Below are positions 1 to 6,944 of a DNA stretch of 13,438 nt, in pieces (position 1 is the stretch's first letter; each line of letters opens with the position of its first letter). The stretch lies in contig CALFJE010000031.1 of NCBI GenBank assembly GCA_937877545.1, positions 1 to 13,438 of the forward strand, written 5' to 3'. This DNA is from an uncultured Selenomonadales bacterium. Its GTDB lineage: Bacteria > Bacillota > Negativicutes > Selenomonadales > Selenomonadaceae. The translations under genes and the position numbers were made by a program. The notes beneath the pieces were generated by a model. It was not told the DNA's origin, ran no database searches, and saw nothing but the letters and a program-made list of their open reading frames with translations.

Positions 1-152
1 TCGTGCCGCTGCGGGGTGTAGTGGTTTTCCCGAATATGATAATGCACCTCGACGTCGGGCGCGACAGCTCCGTCAATGCGCCGGAGGCGGCACCGGTCGG
101 CAATCGGCGATTTTTTTTGGTAGCGCAAATAGACGAGGCGGCTCTTTCTTAA
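1..152 (+). pseudogene. Truncated duplicate of the lon 5' end
   Basis: Positions 1-130 match 191-320 inside lon at 124 of 130 bases, counted by eye, with a constant offset of 190. The frame is the lon frame: it is open at the window edge, encodes the start of the Lon N-terminal substrate-binding domain (from VPLRGVVVFPNM, residue 12 of lon) and stops at TAA 150-152, just after sequence matching AQID. Similarity to lon fades after 131. Most differences are T in lon to C here, and two lon Met codons are lost (ATG to CCG at 93-95, ATG to GAG at 135-137). The 5' end lies outside the window, so it could be translated as a short Lon fragment ending 10 nt before lon. A remnant of a tandem duplication is the simplest reading; an assembly artefact is less likely given the divergence. 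Confidence 0.8.
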
Positions 153-162
153 GGGGGGAAAC

Positions 163-2484
163 ATGATGGCAGAACAAGTAACGTTGCCGCTCGTGCCGCT
201 GCGGGGTGTAGTGGTTTTCCCGAATATGATAATGCACCTCGACGTTGGGCGCGACAGCTCTGTCAATGCGCTGGAGGCGGCAATGGTCGGCAATCGGCGA
301 ATTTTTTTGGTAGCGCAAATCGACATGGAAAACGACGACCCCGTCGAGGAGGATCTCTACGAGGTCGGAACGGTATCGGAGATAAGGCAGATAATCAAAT
401 TGCCCGACGGCAATGTCCGCGTGTTGGTCGAGGGCATGACCCGCGGCGTAATGAAAGAATATCACGATTCAAGCAACGGCAATTACGTCGAGGTTGAAGT
501 TGACCTTCACGAGGACACGTGGGAAGATTCTATGGAGACGGAGGCTCTTGTTCGCGGCGTCGTTCACCAATTCGAGGAGTGGGTTAAGCTCAGCAAGAAA
601 ATTCCTCCCGAAACTTTCGTGGCGGTGACGATTCTTGAGGACTTCGGGCGGCTTGCGGACTTGATAGCAAGCCACTTGAACTTGAAGCTTGACTCCAAAC
701 AGGACATCTTGAGTTGTCTGGACGTGGAAAAGCGGCTGGAGAAACTTTACGTGATATTGGCGCGGGAGCTTGAGGTTTTGCAAATGGAGTCGCAAATCAG
801 CAAGCGCGTGCGCAACCAGATTGAAAAGATTCAAAAAGACCATTACCTCCGCGAACAGCTCAAGGCGATACACAAGGAGCTGGGCGAGGACGAAGACGAA
901 GCCGAGGAAACTTCGGGCTATCGCCAAAAAATGGCGGAGGGCGATTATCCCGACGAGGTCAAGGCGATAATCGACAAAGACTTGAAACGCCTGGAGCGTA
1001 TACCGTCAATGGCGTCGGAGGGCAACGTGATTCGCACTTACGTTGAGTGGCTGCTTGACTTGCCGTGGCGCGTGGCGACCGAAGACGCACCGGACATCAC
1101 CGAGGCGACAAAAATCCTCGACGCGGATCATTACGGGCTGGAAAAAGTCAAGGAGCGCATTCTGGATTTCCTCGCCGTCAAAGCTTTGACTAAGGACAAG
1201 CCCGCGCCGATTCTGTGCTTGGTCGGACCGCCGGGCGTGGGCAAAACGTCGTTGGCGTCGTCGGTGGCTAAGGCAATGGGGCGGAAATTTATCCGGGCGA
1301 GCTTGGGCGGCATACGCGACGAGGCGGAGATACGCGGACACCGGCGCACATACGTCGGAGCAATGCCGGGGCGAATCATTCAAGGCATAAAAAAGGCGGG
1401 CGCGAACAATCCCGTCTTCCTGCTCGACGAGGTAGACAAGCTCGGCAAAGACGGCTATGCGGGCGACCCGTCGTCGGCACTGCTGGAGGTACTTGACCCC
1501 GCGCAGAATAATTCATTTGTCGACCACTACATCGACACGCCGTTTGATTTATCGCGGGTTTTGTGGATAGTGACGGCGAACAATTTGGCGACGATACCCA
1601 AGCCGTTGCGCGACCGCATGGAAGTTATCACGCTGTCGAGCTACACGGAAACGGAGAAATTTGAAATAGCGCGACGCTACCTCACCAAGCGGCAAAAGGA
1701 GGAAAACGGACTCAAGGGCGGCGACGTAGTTTTTGCCAAGGGCGTCCTGCAAGAGATAATCGCCGAGTATACGCGGGAGTCGGGCGTGCGCGAACTTGAA
1801 CGGATAATCGGGCGGGCGTGTCGCAAGGCGGCGCGTAAAATCGTCGAGGGGCACGAGGGCGTTGTCTACATCACCAAAAAAAATCTGCGCGACTTCCTCG
1901 GTCGTCCGAAATTCCTGCAAACCCGCGCAGAGAAACAACCGCAAGTCGGAGTTTCGACGGGCATGGCGTGGACGGAGGTCGGCGGCGACATTCTTCCGAC
2001 GGAGGCGATTGTGCTCAAGGGCAACGGCAAACTTTTGCTTACGGGCAAGCTCGGCGAGGTCATGCAAGAATCCGCGCAGGCGGGCTTGACTTACATACGC
2101 AGCCGCAGTGACCTCATGAAGCTCGACGACGACTTTTACGAGAAAAACGATATACACGTCCACGTACCCGAAGGCGCGGTGCCTAAAGACGGTCCCAGCG
2201 CGGGCATAACCATGGCGACCGCTATGATTTCCGCGTTGACGAAGAAAAAAGTTCGCTCCGATGTGGCAATGACGGGCGAGATAACTCTGCGCGGAAACGT
2301 GTTGCCGATAGGCGGGCTTAAGGAAAAAGTCTTGGCGGCGTATCGCGAGGGCATGCATACGATAATCCTGCCGAAGGAAAACGCGCCCGACCTCGAAGAC
2401 ATACCCGAAAGCGTCCGCGAAAAATTGGAATTCGTGCCCGTGGAGAATATGGACGAGGTTTTAAAGACGGCGTTGATTCAGTAA
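163..2484 (+). CDS. lon: ATP-dependent protease Lon (LonA type)
   Basis: Cytosolic homohexameric AAA+ serine protease that unfolds and degrades misfolded and regulatory proteins. The 773-aa length is normal for LonA. In order, it shows the N-terminal LAN domain (about 5-200), a coiled linker (about 200-255), the AAA+ module with Walker A GPPGVGKT at 355-362 and Walker B PVFLLDEVDK at 417-426, and the C-terminal protease domain. There, GPSAG carries the catalytic Ser679 and GGLKEK the partner Lys722, so the dyad is intact. The ribosome binding site is AAGGGGGG (151-158). ATG 163 leaves a 4-nt spacer and ATG 166 (MAEQVT) a 7-nt spacer, so translation may really start at 166. A partial copy of its own 5' end lies directly upstream, and a terminator-like hairpin follows the stop. 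Confidence 0.97.
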   Translation: MMAEQVTLPLVPLRGVVVFPNMIMHLDVGRDSSVNALEAAMVGNRRIFLVAQIDMENDDPVEEDLYEVGTVSEIRQIIKLPDGNVRVLVEGMTRGVMKEYHDSSNGNYVEVEVDLHEDTWEDSMETEALVRGVVHQFEEWVKLSKKIPPETFVAVTILEDFGRLADLIASHLNLKLDSKQDILSCLDVEKRLEKLYVILARELEVLQMESQISKRVRNQIEKIQKDHYLREQLKAIHKELGEDEDEAEETSGYRQKMAEGDYPDEVKAIIDKDLKRLERIPSMASEGNVIRTYVEWLLDLPWRVATEDAPDITEATKILDADHYGLEKVKERILDFLAVKALTKDKPAPILCLVGPPGVGKTSLASSVAKAMGRKFIRASLGGIRDEAEIRGHRRTYVGAMPGRIIQGIKKAGANNPVFLLDEVDKLGKDGYAGDPSSALLEVLDPAQNNSFVDHYIDTPFDLSRVLWIVTANNLATIPKPLRDRMEVITLSSYTETEKFEIARRYLTKRQKEENGLKGGDVVFAKGVLQEIIAEYTRESGVRELERIIGRACRKAARKIVEGHEGVVYITKKNLRDFLGRPKFLQTRAEKQPQVGVSTGMAWTEVGGDILPTEAIVLKGNGKLLLTGKLGEVMQESAQAGLTYIRSRSDLMKLDDDFYEKNDIHVHVPEGAVPKDGPSAGITMATAMISALTKKKVRSDVAMTGEITLRGNVLPIGGLKEKVLAAYREGMHTIILPKENAPDLEDIPESVREKLEFVPVENMDEVLKTALIQ

Positions 2485-2496
2485 GCAATTTTCAGC

Positions 2497-2525
2497 GAGC
2501 TTCCTGCGGGAGGCTCAATTTTTTT
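2497..2525 (+). terminator. Rho-independent terminator or attenuator between lon and engB
   Basis: GAGCTTCC (2497-2504) pairs with GGAGGCTC (2509-2516), 8 bp with one G-U pair, around a TGCG tetraloop. A run of seven T (2519-2525) follows. The T run abuts the engB ribosome binding site GGAGG (2526-2530), so the element would end lon transcripts or let only part of them through into engB. It was found by eye, with no energy calculation. Confidence 0.75.
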
Positions 2526-2537
2526 GGAGGCGGTAAC

Positions 2538-3152
2538 GTGGAGGAAATTACGATTATCAGGAGCGAATACGTGACCTCGGCGGTGAGCAGGGCGACTTGT
2601 CCCGAAGAGCTGTTGCCCGAAATTGTATTTGTCGGTCGGTCGAACGTGGGTAAGTCCTCGCTGATAAATTCACTCACGAACAGGAAGAGCCTCGCTCGGA
2701 CGTCGGGCACGCCGGGCAAGACTCAGACGATAAATTTTTTTAAAGTCACGCTCAAAACTTCGGAAGATATTCGCCGCGAGGTTTACTTTGTCGATTTGCC
2801 GGGCTACGGCTACGCGAAGACTTCAAAGACCAATCGGCGGCTTTGGGCGAAGTTCATCGACGAATACCTTTCGAGCCGCCGCGATATAAAATTCGTCTGC
2901 CAGCTGATTGATATGCGTCATGCGCCCATGGAGTCGGATTTGAATTCGTTCGCGAGCCTGGTCGAAAAAAATTTGCCCGTTCTGGTCGTCGCCACCAAGT
3001 CAGATAAAATCGGCAAGACGACGCGCCGGAAGCACCTCAACACGATACAAAATGCTTTGGGTGTGGCGGCGGATTCGATACTGCCCTACTCGTCGGTAAA
3101 AAATGAGGGGCGATTGGAGTTGCTCGACGTTATCTTGAATTCTTTGGCGTAA
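2538..3152 (+). CDS. engB: Ribosome biogenesis GTP-binding protein EngB (YsxC/YihA)
   Basis: Small TRAFAC-class GTPase needed for late assembly of the large ribosomal subunit; it acts in the cytosol on pre-50S particles. The 204-aa length is typical. G1 P-loop GRSNVGKS is at residues 33-40, followed by switch region TSGTPGKTQ (G2), G3 DLPGYGYAK from residue 86, G4 TKSDK at 153-157 and a G5-like SSVKNEG near the C terminus. The start is GTG at 2538, supported by GGAGG at 2526-2530 with a 7-nt spacer. The lon-engB order is common in Firmicutes. The last 62 bp of the gene are the first unit of a 99-bp tandem repeat that runs about 300 bp past the stop; the final repeat copy encodes a slightly different C terminus ending in LIK. 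Confidence 0.95.
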   Translation: MEEITIIRSEYVTSAVSRATCPEELLPEIVFVGRSNVGKSSLINSLTNRKSLARTSGTPGKTQTINFFKVTLKTSEDIRREVYFVDLPGYGYAKTSKTNRRLWAKFIDEYLSSRRDIKFVCQLIDMRHAPMESDLNSFASLVEKNLPVLVVATKSDKIGKTTRRKHLNTIQNALGVAADSILPYSSVKNEGRLELLDVILNSLA

Positions 3153-3452
3153 GGTTTAGCGTTGGCGTCAGAGTTGGTACCGCCTTGCTCGTCGCTAAAA
3201 AATGAAGGGCGATTGGAGTTGCTCGACGTTATCTTGAATTCTTTGGCGTAAGGCTTAGCGTTGGCGTCAGAGTTGGTACCGCCTTGCTCGTCGCTAAAAA
3301 ATGAAGGGCGATTGGAGTTGCTCGACGTTATCTTGAATTCTTTGGCGTAAGGCTTAGCGTTGGCGTCAGATTTGGTACCGCCTTGCTCGTCGGTAAAAAA
3401 TGAAGGGCGTTCAGAATTGCTTGACGTTATCCTAACCTCTTTGATAAAATGA
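3091..3452 (+). repeat. 99-bp tandem repeat of the engB 3' end
   Basis: Three full 99-bp units lie at 3091-3189, 3190-3288 and 3289-3387, and a fourth diverged partial unit at 3388-3452. Units 2 and 3 differ by one base; unit 1 differs from unit 2 at three bases. The period is 33 codons, so all copies stay in the engB frame. Each encodes a version of SSLKNEGRLELLDVILNSLA followed by TAA (3150, 3249, 3348). The spacer frame (GLALASELVPPC) resembles the engB codons just before the G5 motif. Unit 4 lacks the TAA and runs on to TGA 3450-3452. This block fills most of the 348-bp gap between engB and ahbA; I see no other gene in it. Confidence 0.95.
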
Positions 3453-3458
3453 CGGCAG

Positions 3459-3487
3459 AAAAAAGCTCCGTTAAGCGTAGGCGGAGC
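3459..3487 (-). terminator. Minus-strand rho-independent terminator upstream of ahbA
   Basis: Read on the minus strand, GCTCCG (3487-3482), an 11-nt loop, CGGAGC (3470-3465) and then six T (3464-3459) form a stem and U-tract. On the plus strand the same hairpin has no T-run and sits directly before the ahbA ribosome binding site. The only minus-strand genes that could feed it end at 4457, about 970 bp away. It may stop antisense readthrough, or the hairpin may instead act on the plus-strand leader. Confidence 0.5.
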
Positions 3488-3500
3488 AGGGGGGTTTAAG

Positions 3501-3959
3501 ATGACGAGGCTGTCGACGTTTGACAAGGCACTGCTGAACTTATTGCAGGGCGACATACCGATTTGCAGTCATCCGTTCGCGGAAATGGCGACGCGGCTGG
3601 GCACGGACGAGGACACGTTACTTGCGCGGCTCCGTGAGCTGAAGGCGGCGGGTTTCCTGCGGCGAATAGGGACGTTCTTCGATTCAAGTCGGCTGGGCTA
3701 TCAAGGGACGCTGATCGCGCTGAAGGTTGAGCCGTCGGCATTGTGCGCGGTAGCGGAGGCGGTTAATCGCTATCCCGGCGCGACGCACAACTATGAGCGC
3801 GAGGGAGCTTACAATCTGTGGTTCACGCTGTTGACGCCGAGCGCGGAATACGAGTCGAGCATTTTGACGGAGATACGCTCACTGCGCGGCGTCGAGGACA
3901 TGTTAAAGCTCAAGGCGAACAAGAAGTACAAAATCAATGTGCAGTTCAAACTCCAATAG
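3501..3959 (+). CDS. ahbA: Siroheme decarboxylase subunit, AhbA-like (Lrp/AsnC fold)
   Basis: 152 aa with the two-part layout of the Ahb/Nir family: an N-terminal Lrp/AsnC-type winged helix (about 1-60, ending in GFLRRIGTFFDS) and a C-terminal RAM-like alpha/beta domain with GATHNYEREGAYNLWFTLL and a LRGVED motif. AhbA and AhbB form a cytosolic heterodimer that decarboxylates siroheme to 12,18-didecarboxysiroheme on the alternative heme pathway. The start ATG 3501 follows AGGGGGG (3488-3494) with a 6-nt spacer. It is paired with a second family member 13 bp downstream, and that pairing is the main argument for Ahb rather than a transcriptional regulator. The assignment of alpha versus beta subunit is from recall. 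An AsnC-family regulator remains the alternative. Confidence 0.72.
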   Translation: MTRLSTFDKALLNLLQGDIPICSHPFAEMATRLGTDEDTLLARLRELKAAGFLRRIGTFFDSSRLGYQGTLIALKVEPSALCAVAEAVNRYPGATHNYEREGAYNLWFTLLTPSAEYESSILTEIRSLRGVEDMLKLKANKKYKINVQFKLQ

Positions 3960-3972
3960 CTTTGGGGGTAAG

Positions 3973-4449
3973 GTGTTGGAAATAAGCGAACAGGACAGGG
4001 CGATTATCAAGGCGTTGCAGGAAGACTTCCCGTTGTGCGCGGAGCCGTATAAAATTTTGGCTGAGCGCGTGGGCATAAGCGAGGAAGAATTCTTGCGGCG
4101 GGTTAAGGAATTGGTTGACGAAAAAAAAATCCGCAAGATGGGAGCGGTCTTGCGACATCGCGAGGTCGGTTTCAATGCCAATGCTCTGTGCGCGTGGCAA
4201 GTGCCGCCCGATAAACTTGATGACACCGCGCAGATTATGAGCACGCACGCGGCGGTTTCGCACTGCTACGACAGGACGCCCGCGCCGAATTGGAATTATA
4301 ATCTTTATACGATGATTCACGCGAAGACCCGCGACGAATGCGAGGCGATTATCGGCGAGCTTGCGACTTTGACGGGCGTCGACAATTACAAAATCCTCTA
4401 CACCAAGCGCGAGTGGAAGAAAACCGGCATGAAATATTTTTGCGAGTGA
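3973..4449 (+). CDS. ahbB: Siroheme decarboxylase subunit, AhbB-like (Lrp/AsnC fold)
   Basis: About 158 aa. The N-terminal winged helix is followed by IRKMGAVLRHREVGFNANA, VSHCYDRTPAPNWNYNLYTM and a C-terminal REWKKTGMKYF, all characteristic of the AhbB/NirG-H-like branch. It partners the preceding gene in siroheme decarboxylation. The frame is open from 3937, but that ATG lies inside ahbA. GGGGG (3964-3968), just after the ahbA stop, instead points to GTG 3973 (4-nt spacer) or TTG 3976 (7-nt spacer). GTG is used here because it gives MLEISEQD, like family N termini; TTG is nearly as good. The stop TGA at 4447-4449 lies within the left arm of a terminator. Confidence 0.75.
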   Translation: MLEISEQDRAIIKALQEDFPLCAEPYKILAERVGISEEEFLRRVKELVDEKKIRKMGAVLRHREVGFNANALCAWQVPPDKLDDTAQIMSTHAAVSHCYDRTPAPNWNYNLYTMIHAKTRDECEAIIGELATLTGVDNYKILYTKREWKKTGMKYFCE

Positions 4450-4480
4450 CGGGCTGTCAATCGGACGGCTCGTCTTTTTT
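4448..4480 (+). terminator. Terminator of the lon-ahbB block, overlapping the convergent AIPR gene end
   Basis: GACGGGCTG (4448-4456) pairs with CGGCTCGTC (4466-4474), 9 bp with two G-U pairs, around a 9-nt loop. Six T (4475-4480) follow. The hairpin includes the last two bases of the ahbB stop and the stop codon of the convergent AIPR gene, so the terminator doubles as AIPR coding sequence. On the minus strand there is no T-run after the hairpin, so it should act only on plus-strand transcripts. Confidence 0.8.
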
Positions 4481-6541
4481 GTACGTCAAGCCGTTTTCTT
4501 CAAGACGTTTGAGCAAGCGCAACAGCTTTTCGCATTGGAAAGGTTGAGGGATTCGGAGCGGAATTTTCATTGCGGTTTTGAGAGCTGAGCTTTCCTGTAC
4601 GTTGGCGATTAGTTTACGAGCCGAGGCGTCCGCGAAGATTTGCCGCCACGTTTCGCCGCTGTACGATAAAACTGCGCTTTGCACGTCTGCCTCCAAGCTT
4701 ATGCCTTGAGTTTCGGCGGCGTCCTTTTTTATTGCCGCAAGTGAATTTTTATCAATCAGCCAACGCGAAAAACCTTCGGGCAGTTCCACGCGCAGGGAAG
4801 CCTTCATGTTCGTCCAACACTGCGCCTGCTTGCACCACTGCGTTACGTTCGTTATCGGTCGTTCGCCCGTGATGAAGTCGTTCACCGCCGGCGTTATCGC
4901 CTCGAAAATTTTGGTGAACGCGTCGGGCATTTGCTGAGCCTTCCAAATCGCAAGCAAGTTCAATTCTGCGTCGGGGAATTTTACTTTCAGCGCGTGGTGA
5001 AATATTGCCAACGAGTACGTCACGATATTTGCCCGATAGGAATTGTACCAAACCTGCGCGGAAACGATTTTCTCAACGGCATGGAACATAATCGCGAGCG
5101 CGACGGTCTCCTTGAAGTAGTGCTCATTGAACTGAGTTTTGTTGCGTTCCCAAGCCGCGCCTGTTTCCTCCGCGAACTTTGCGAAATTTGCCTGTGCACC
5201 CTTGCTGACGAGGTCGGGGTGTTCCTGCCAACTCATGCGATACTTGGCGAAGTCGGTCTTGGTCATGACTTGCGCCTTGGGGTTTTCGCGTTGGAAAGAT
5301 TTTTTCTGCGCGGTCGTCAATTTCATTTGCTCTTGAACGTATTGCCCGCGAGCACGTTCGTAAAACCAGCGCGTCTGATATTGAACGCCGCTTTGAACAG
5401 GCGCGAAGATTCGCCGCGAAATTTTCTCCATCTCCACGTGGAAAGGGTGCGTCGAGAAAAAATCCGCGTCGCTGACTTTGTTTTGGCTGTTCGACGAGCG
5501 TGAGATCTCCTCAATCAGCTCCTCTTGCTTATCAGCCGGCATTTCGCCGATACGCGTCAACTTCATCTGAACAAAAATTTTCTCCAGGTTATTCTTATCC
5601 TTGAAGCGTGCGCTTGACAGCAGGGCTGTAGTTTGCCCGCCGTTTATGATTTGGAAGTCGACAGCCGACGTAAGCAGCAAGCCGCCGGTCGAAGCTTTAA
5701 GCTCAATTTGCGTGGCGGTCGCGGCAATGCCGTTGTTGAAGGCGAAAAACTTTTCGGGCTTATTCAAGATGGTGTCGCGGATTTTTTTGTTGACGGCGCA
5801 CTTGGTCGACAGGAAGGAGCGAACATTGCCCTCAAGGATTCGGCTGCCGTGCGCGTCGTAAATATCCGCCAAAACCTTGCCGGGCATGACGCACAGGAAA
5901 CTTTCGCAATCATCATCGGCGGCAATATTCGCCCGCAAGCAGGAAATGCCGCCGTAAATTTTAAAATCTATTCGGACGGGCTCGCGCACCTGCATTGAAC
6001 TGTACGCGGCGAAAATCCGTTCAATGTCCCAAACTTGACACTCGACCTCGCCCTTGCGGACGTAAAACTTTTTCATGTCGCGCAACACGGAGCCTCTTCG
6101 GGCGTTCGTCAGTAAGATGAATTTGATTTTAGCGTCGGGACTTTCCCTAAGAATTTTTGCAAGGTCGGCTGTCGAAGTCGATTCCTCAATATCAAGCTTG
6201 GTCGTCAACACGGCGTCAGCGAACATCTCCAACAGCTTGAAATGTTTCTCTGCCAAGAGAGCGGTCATATTCTCGTTGCCGTCAGTATAGTGGACGATAA
6301 ACAGCACAATCGAATTGTCCGCCTCGTCCTGAAGGTAGCCGTCGACGCGCAGTTTAAGTCGCTTATCGTTCGGGTGCACGCCGCTGAAATAAGCCTCTTG
6401 ATAATCGCCGTTGAGATACTCCGCCTCGCGCATCATCGTCGTGATTTTCTCGGCAAAGGTCGCCGCTGTCCCGTGCCCGAAGCTCAAGGCGTCGTTTCTT
6501 ATCTCCGCCTCCAAATCGGCTCTGAACTCGTCAATTGTCAT
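4457..6541 (-). CDS. AIPR-family abortive infection phage resistance protein
   Basis: 694 aa. The AIPR core begins near residue 235 with ILEGNVRSFLS, then VNKKIRDTI, FFAFNNGIAATA (265-276) and FQIINGGQTT (296-305), and runs to about 540; these are the signature blocks of the family. AIPR proteins occur in phage-defence loci and beside restriction-modification genes; their biochemical activity is poorly defined. The N-terminal 190 residues (YQEAYFSG, RVDGYLQDE, IVLFIVHYTD) look like a PD-(D/E)xK-type fold whose E-x-K pair is missing (H84 stands where the acid would be), so that part is probably structural. The start ATG 6541 has a near-perfect AAGGAGGT at 6555-6548. It is the last gene of the defence cluster, separated from the nuclease gene by a repeat-bearing leader, which suggests its own promoter or regulation. 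Confidence 0.88.
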   Translation of the reverse strand: MTIDEFRADLEAEIRNDALSFGHGTAATFAEKITTMMREAEYLNGDYQEAYFSGVHPNDKRLKLRVDGYLQDEADNSIVLFIVHYTDGNENMTALLAEKHFKLLEMFADAVLTTKLDIEESTSTADLAKILRESPDAKIKFILLTNARRGSVLRDMKKFYVRKGEVECQVWDIERIFAAYSSMQVREPVRIDFKIYGGISCLRANIAADDDCESFLCVMPGKVLADIYDAHGSRILEGNVRSFLSTKCAVNKKIRDTILNKPEKFFAFNNGIAATATQIELKASTGGLLLTSAVDFQIINGGQTTALLSSARFKDKNNLEKIFVQMKLTRIGEMPADKQEELIEEISRSSNSQNKVSDADFFSTHPFHVEMEKISRRIFAPVQSGVQYQTRWFYERARGQYVQEQMKLTTAQKKSFQRENPKAQVMTKTDFAKYRMSWQEHPDLVSKGAQANFAKFAEETGAAWERNKTQFNEHYFKETVALAIMFHAVEKIVSAQVWYNSYRANIVTYSLAIFHHALKVKFPDAELNLLAIWKAQQMPDAFTKIFEAITPAVNDFITGERPITNVTQWCKQAQCWTNMKASLRVELPEGFSRWLIDKNSLAAIKKDAAETQGISLEADVQSAVLSYSGETWRQIFADASARKLIANVQESSALKTAMKIPLRIPQPFQCEKLLRLLKRLEENGLTYKKDEPSD

Positions 6542-6547
6542 GATGAT

Positions 6548-6555
6548 ACCTCCTT
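6548..6555 (-). promoter_or_regulatory. Strong ribosome binding site of the AIPR gene
   Basis: The minus strand reads AAGGAGGT, 6 nt before ATG 6541. It is the closest to consensus of any Shine-Dalgarno site in the defence cluster, and it fixes the AIPR start. Confidence 0.9.
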
Positions 6556-6573
6556 AAATCTGCGTGATTCTAA

Positions 6574-6735
6574 TCTGAAATTGAAAATCCCATTTATGTT
6601 GCGAAAGTCACAAAAACGGGCTGATTCGTCCAAAATCCCCAAGAGGTGGAGGCAAAACCGCCTGAAAAGTTGCTGTAAACATTTTTCATAGGTTGAAAAT
6701 GACTCAAAAAGCGTTGCGAATATCACCTTCTGAAC
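6574..6735. repeat. Imperfect direct repeat, copy A, in the AIPR leader
   Basis: Copy A begins with TCTGAAAT (6574-6581), reaches GTTGC (6598-6602), GTCACAAAA, a small hairpin region (AGGC/GCCT around 6660) and TGCTGTAAAC, and ends with CTTCTGAAC (6727-6735). Copy B has the same blocks in the same order at an offset of 177 in the first half. Matches are clear in blocks, with several short gaps. No convincing ORF spans it; a 62-codon minus frame (6726-6538) covers it but overlaps the AIPR ribosome binding site. Confidence 0.7.
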
Positions 6736-6756
6736 GTCTTCTGAACACTTTCTGAA
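6727..6756. repeat. Short 11-bp-period direct repeats (CTTCTGAAC)
   Basis: CTTCTGAAC occurs at 6727-6735 and 6738-6746, and a weaker TTTCTGAA at 6749-6756, spaced 11 bp apart, about one helical turn. A further exact copy is at 6893-6901 at the end of repeat B, and TGCTGAAC lies at 6847-6854. Regular helical spacing fits a protein-binding iteron, but the motif is short and could be residue of the larger repeat. Confidence 0.55.
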
Positions 6757-6901
6757 ATGTTTTTTCTAAGATTGGTTGCAGAGGTCACAAAATCGGGCAA
6801 ATCCAAGAAATTTCCAGGGGGTCGGACGCAAAGGCGACTGAAAATCTGCTGAACACCCGAATTTTAAGGGGAAAATCGGTGACTGCGGCAACCTTCTGAA
6901 C
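6751..6901. repeat. Imperfect direct repeat, copy B, in the AIPR leader
   Basis: Second copy of the about 155-bp element. TCTGAAAT is at 6751-6758, GTTGC at 6775-6779, then GTCACAAAA, TCTGCTGAACAC, and CTTCTGAAC at 6893-6901. The first 29 bases keep exact register with copy A (offset 177); later parts need small gaps. It is diverged enough that the duplication is not recent, yet the blocks persist in non-coding sequence. Confidence 0.7.
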
Positions 6902-6928
6902 TTAAGCTGGAAAATCATTTTATAGAGA

Positions 6929-6944
6929 TGGCGTAATTACGCCA
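6929..6944. promoter_or_regulatory. Perfect 16-bp palindrome, possible operator
   Basis: TGGCGTAATTACGCCA is an exact 8+8 palindrome with no spacer, 38 bp past the nuclease stop codon. On the minus strand TATAAA (6924-6919) follows it, and TTGGCG (6945-6940) overlaps its left half, with 15 bp between the two hexamers. That would be a weak promoter with the palindrome lying mostly between -35 and -10. It could equally be a hairpin at the 3' end of the nuclease transcript, but no T-run follows. Confidence 0.5.

Noticed and set aside
1549..2358. 269-codon minus-strand frame inside lon
   Set aside because: It is antisense to the catalytic part of Lon, whose motifs are intact. No domain or start signal is visible.
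3091..3452. CRISPR array
   Set aside because: The units are adjacent 99-bp copies with no unique spacers, and they derive from the engB 3' end.
3086..3556. 156-codon minus-strand frame with a 33-aa repeating peptide
   Set aside because: It is the antisense of the 99-bp engB-derived repeat. The period is a multiple of three, so an open frame stays open by duplication alone. It has no clear ribosome binding site and it overlaps the starts of real genes.
4931..5503. 190-codon plus-strand frame inside the AIPR gene
   Set aside because: It is antisense to the AIPR core and is a shadow with no ribosome binding site or family resemblance.
6538..6726. 62-codon minus-strand frame over leader repeat A
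   Set aside because: It overlaps the AIPR ribosome binding site and start. The second repeat copy does not keep a matching full frame, so coding is not supported, though the Q-Q-x-F-x-R similarity between copies was noted.
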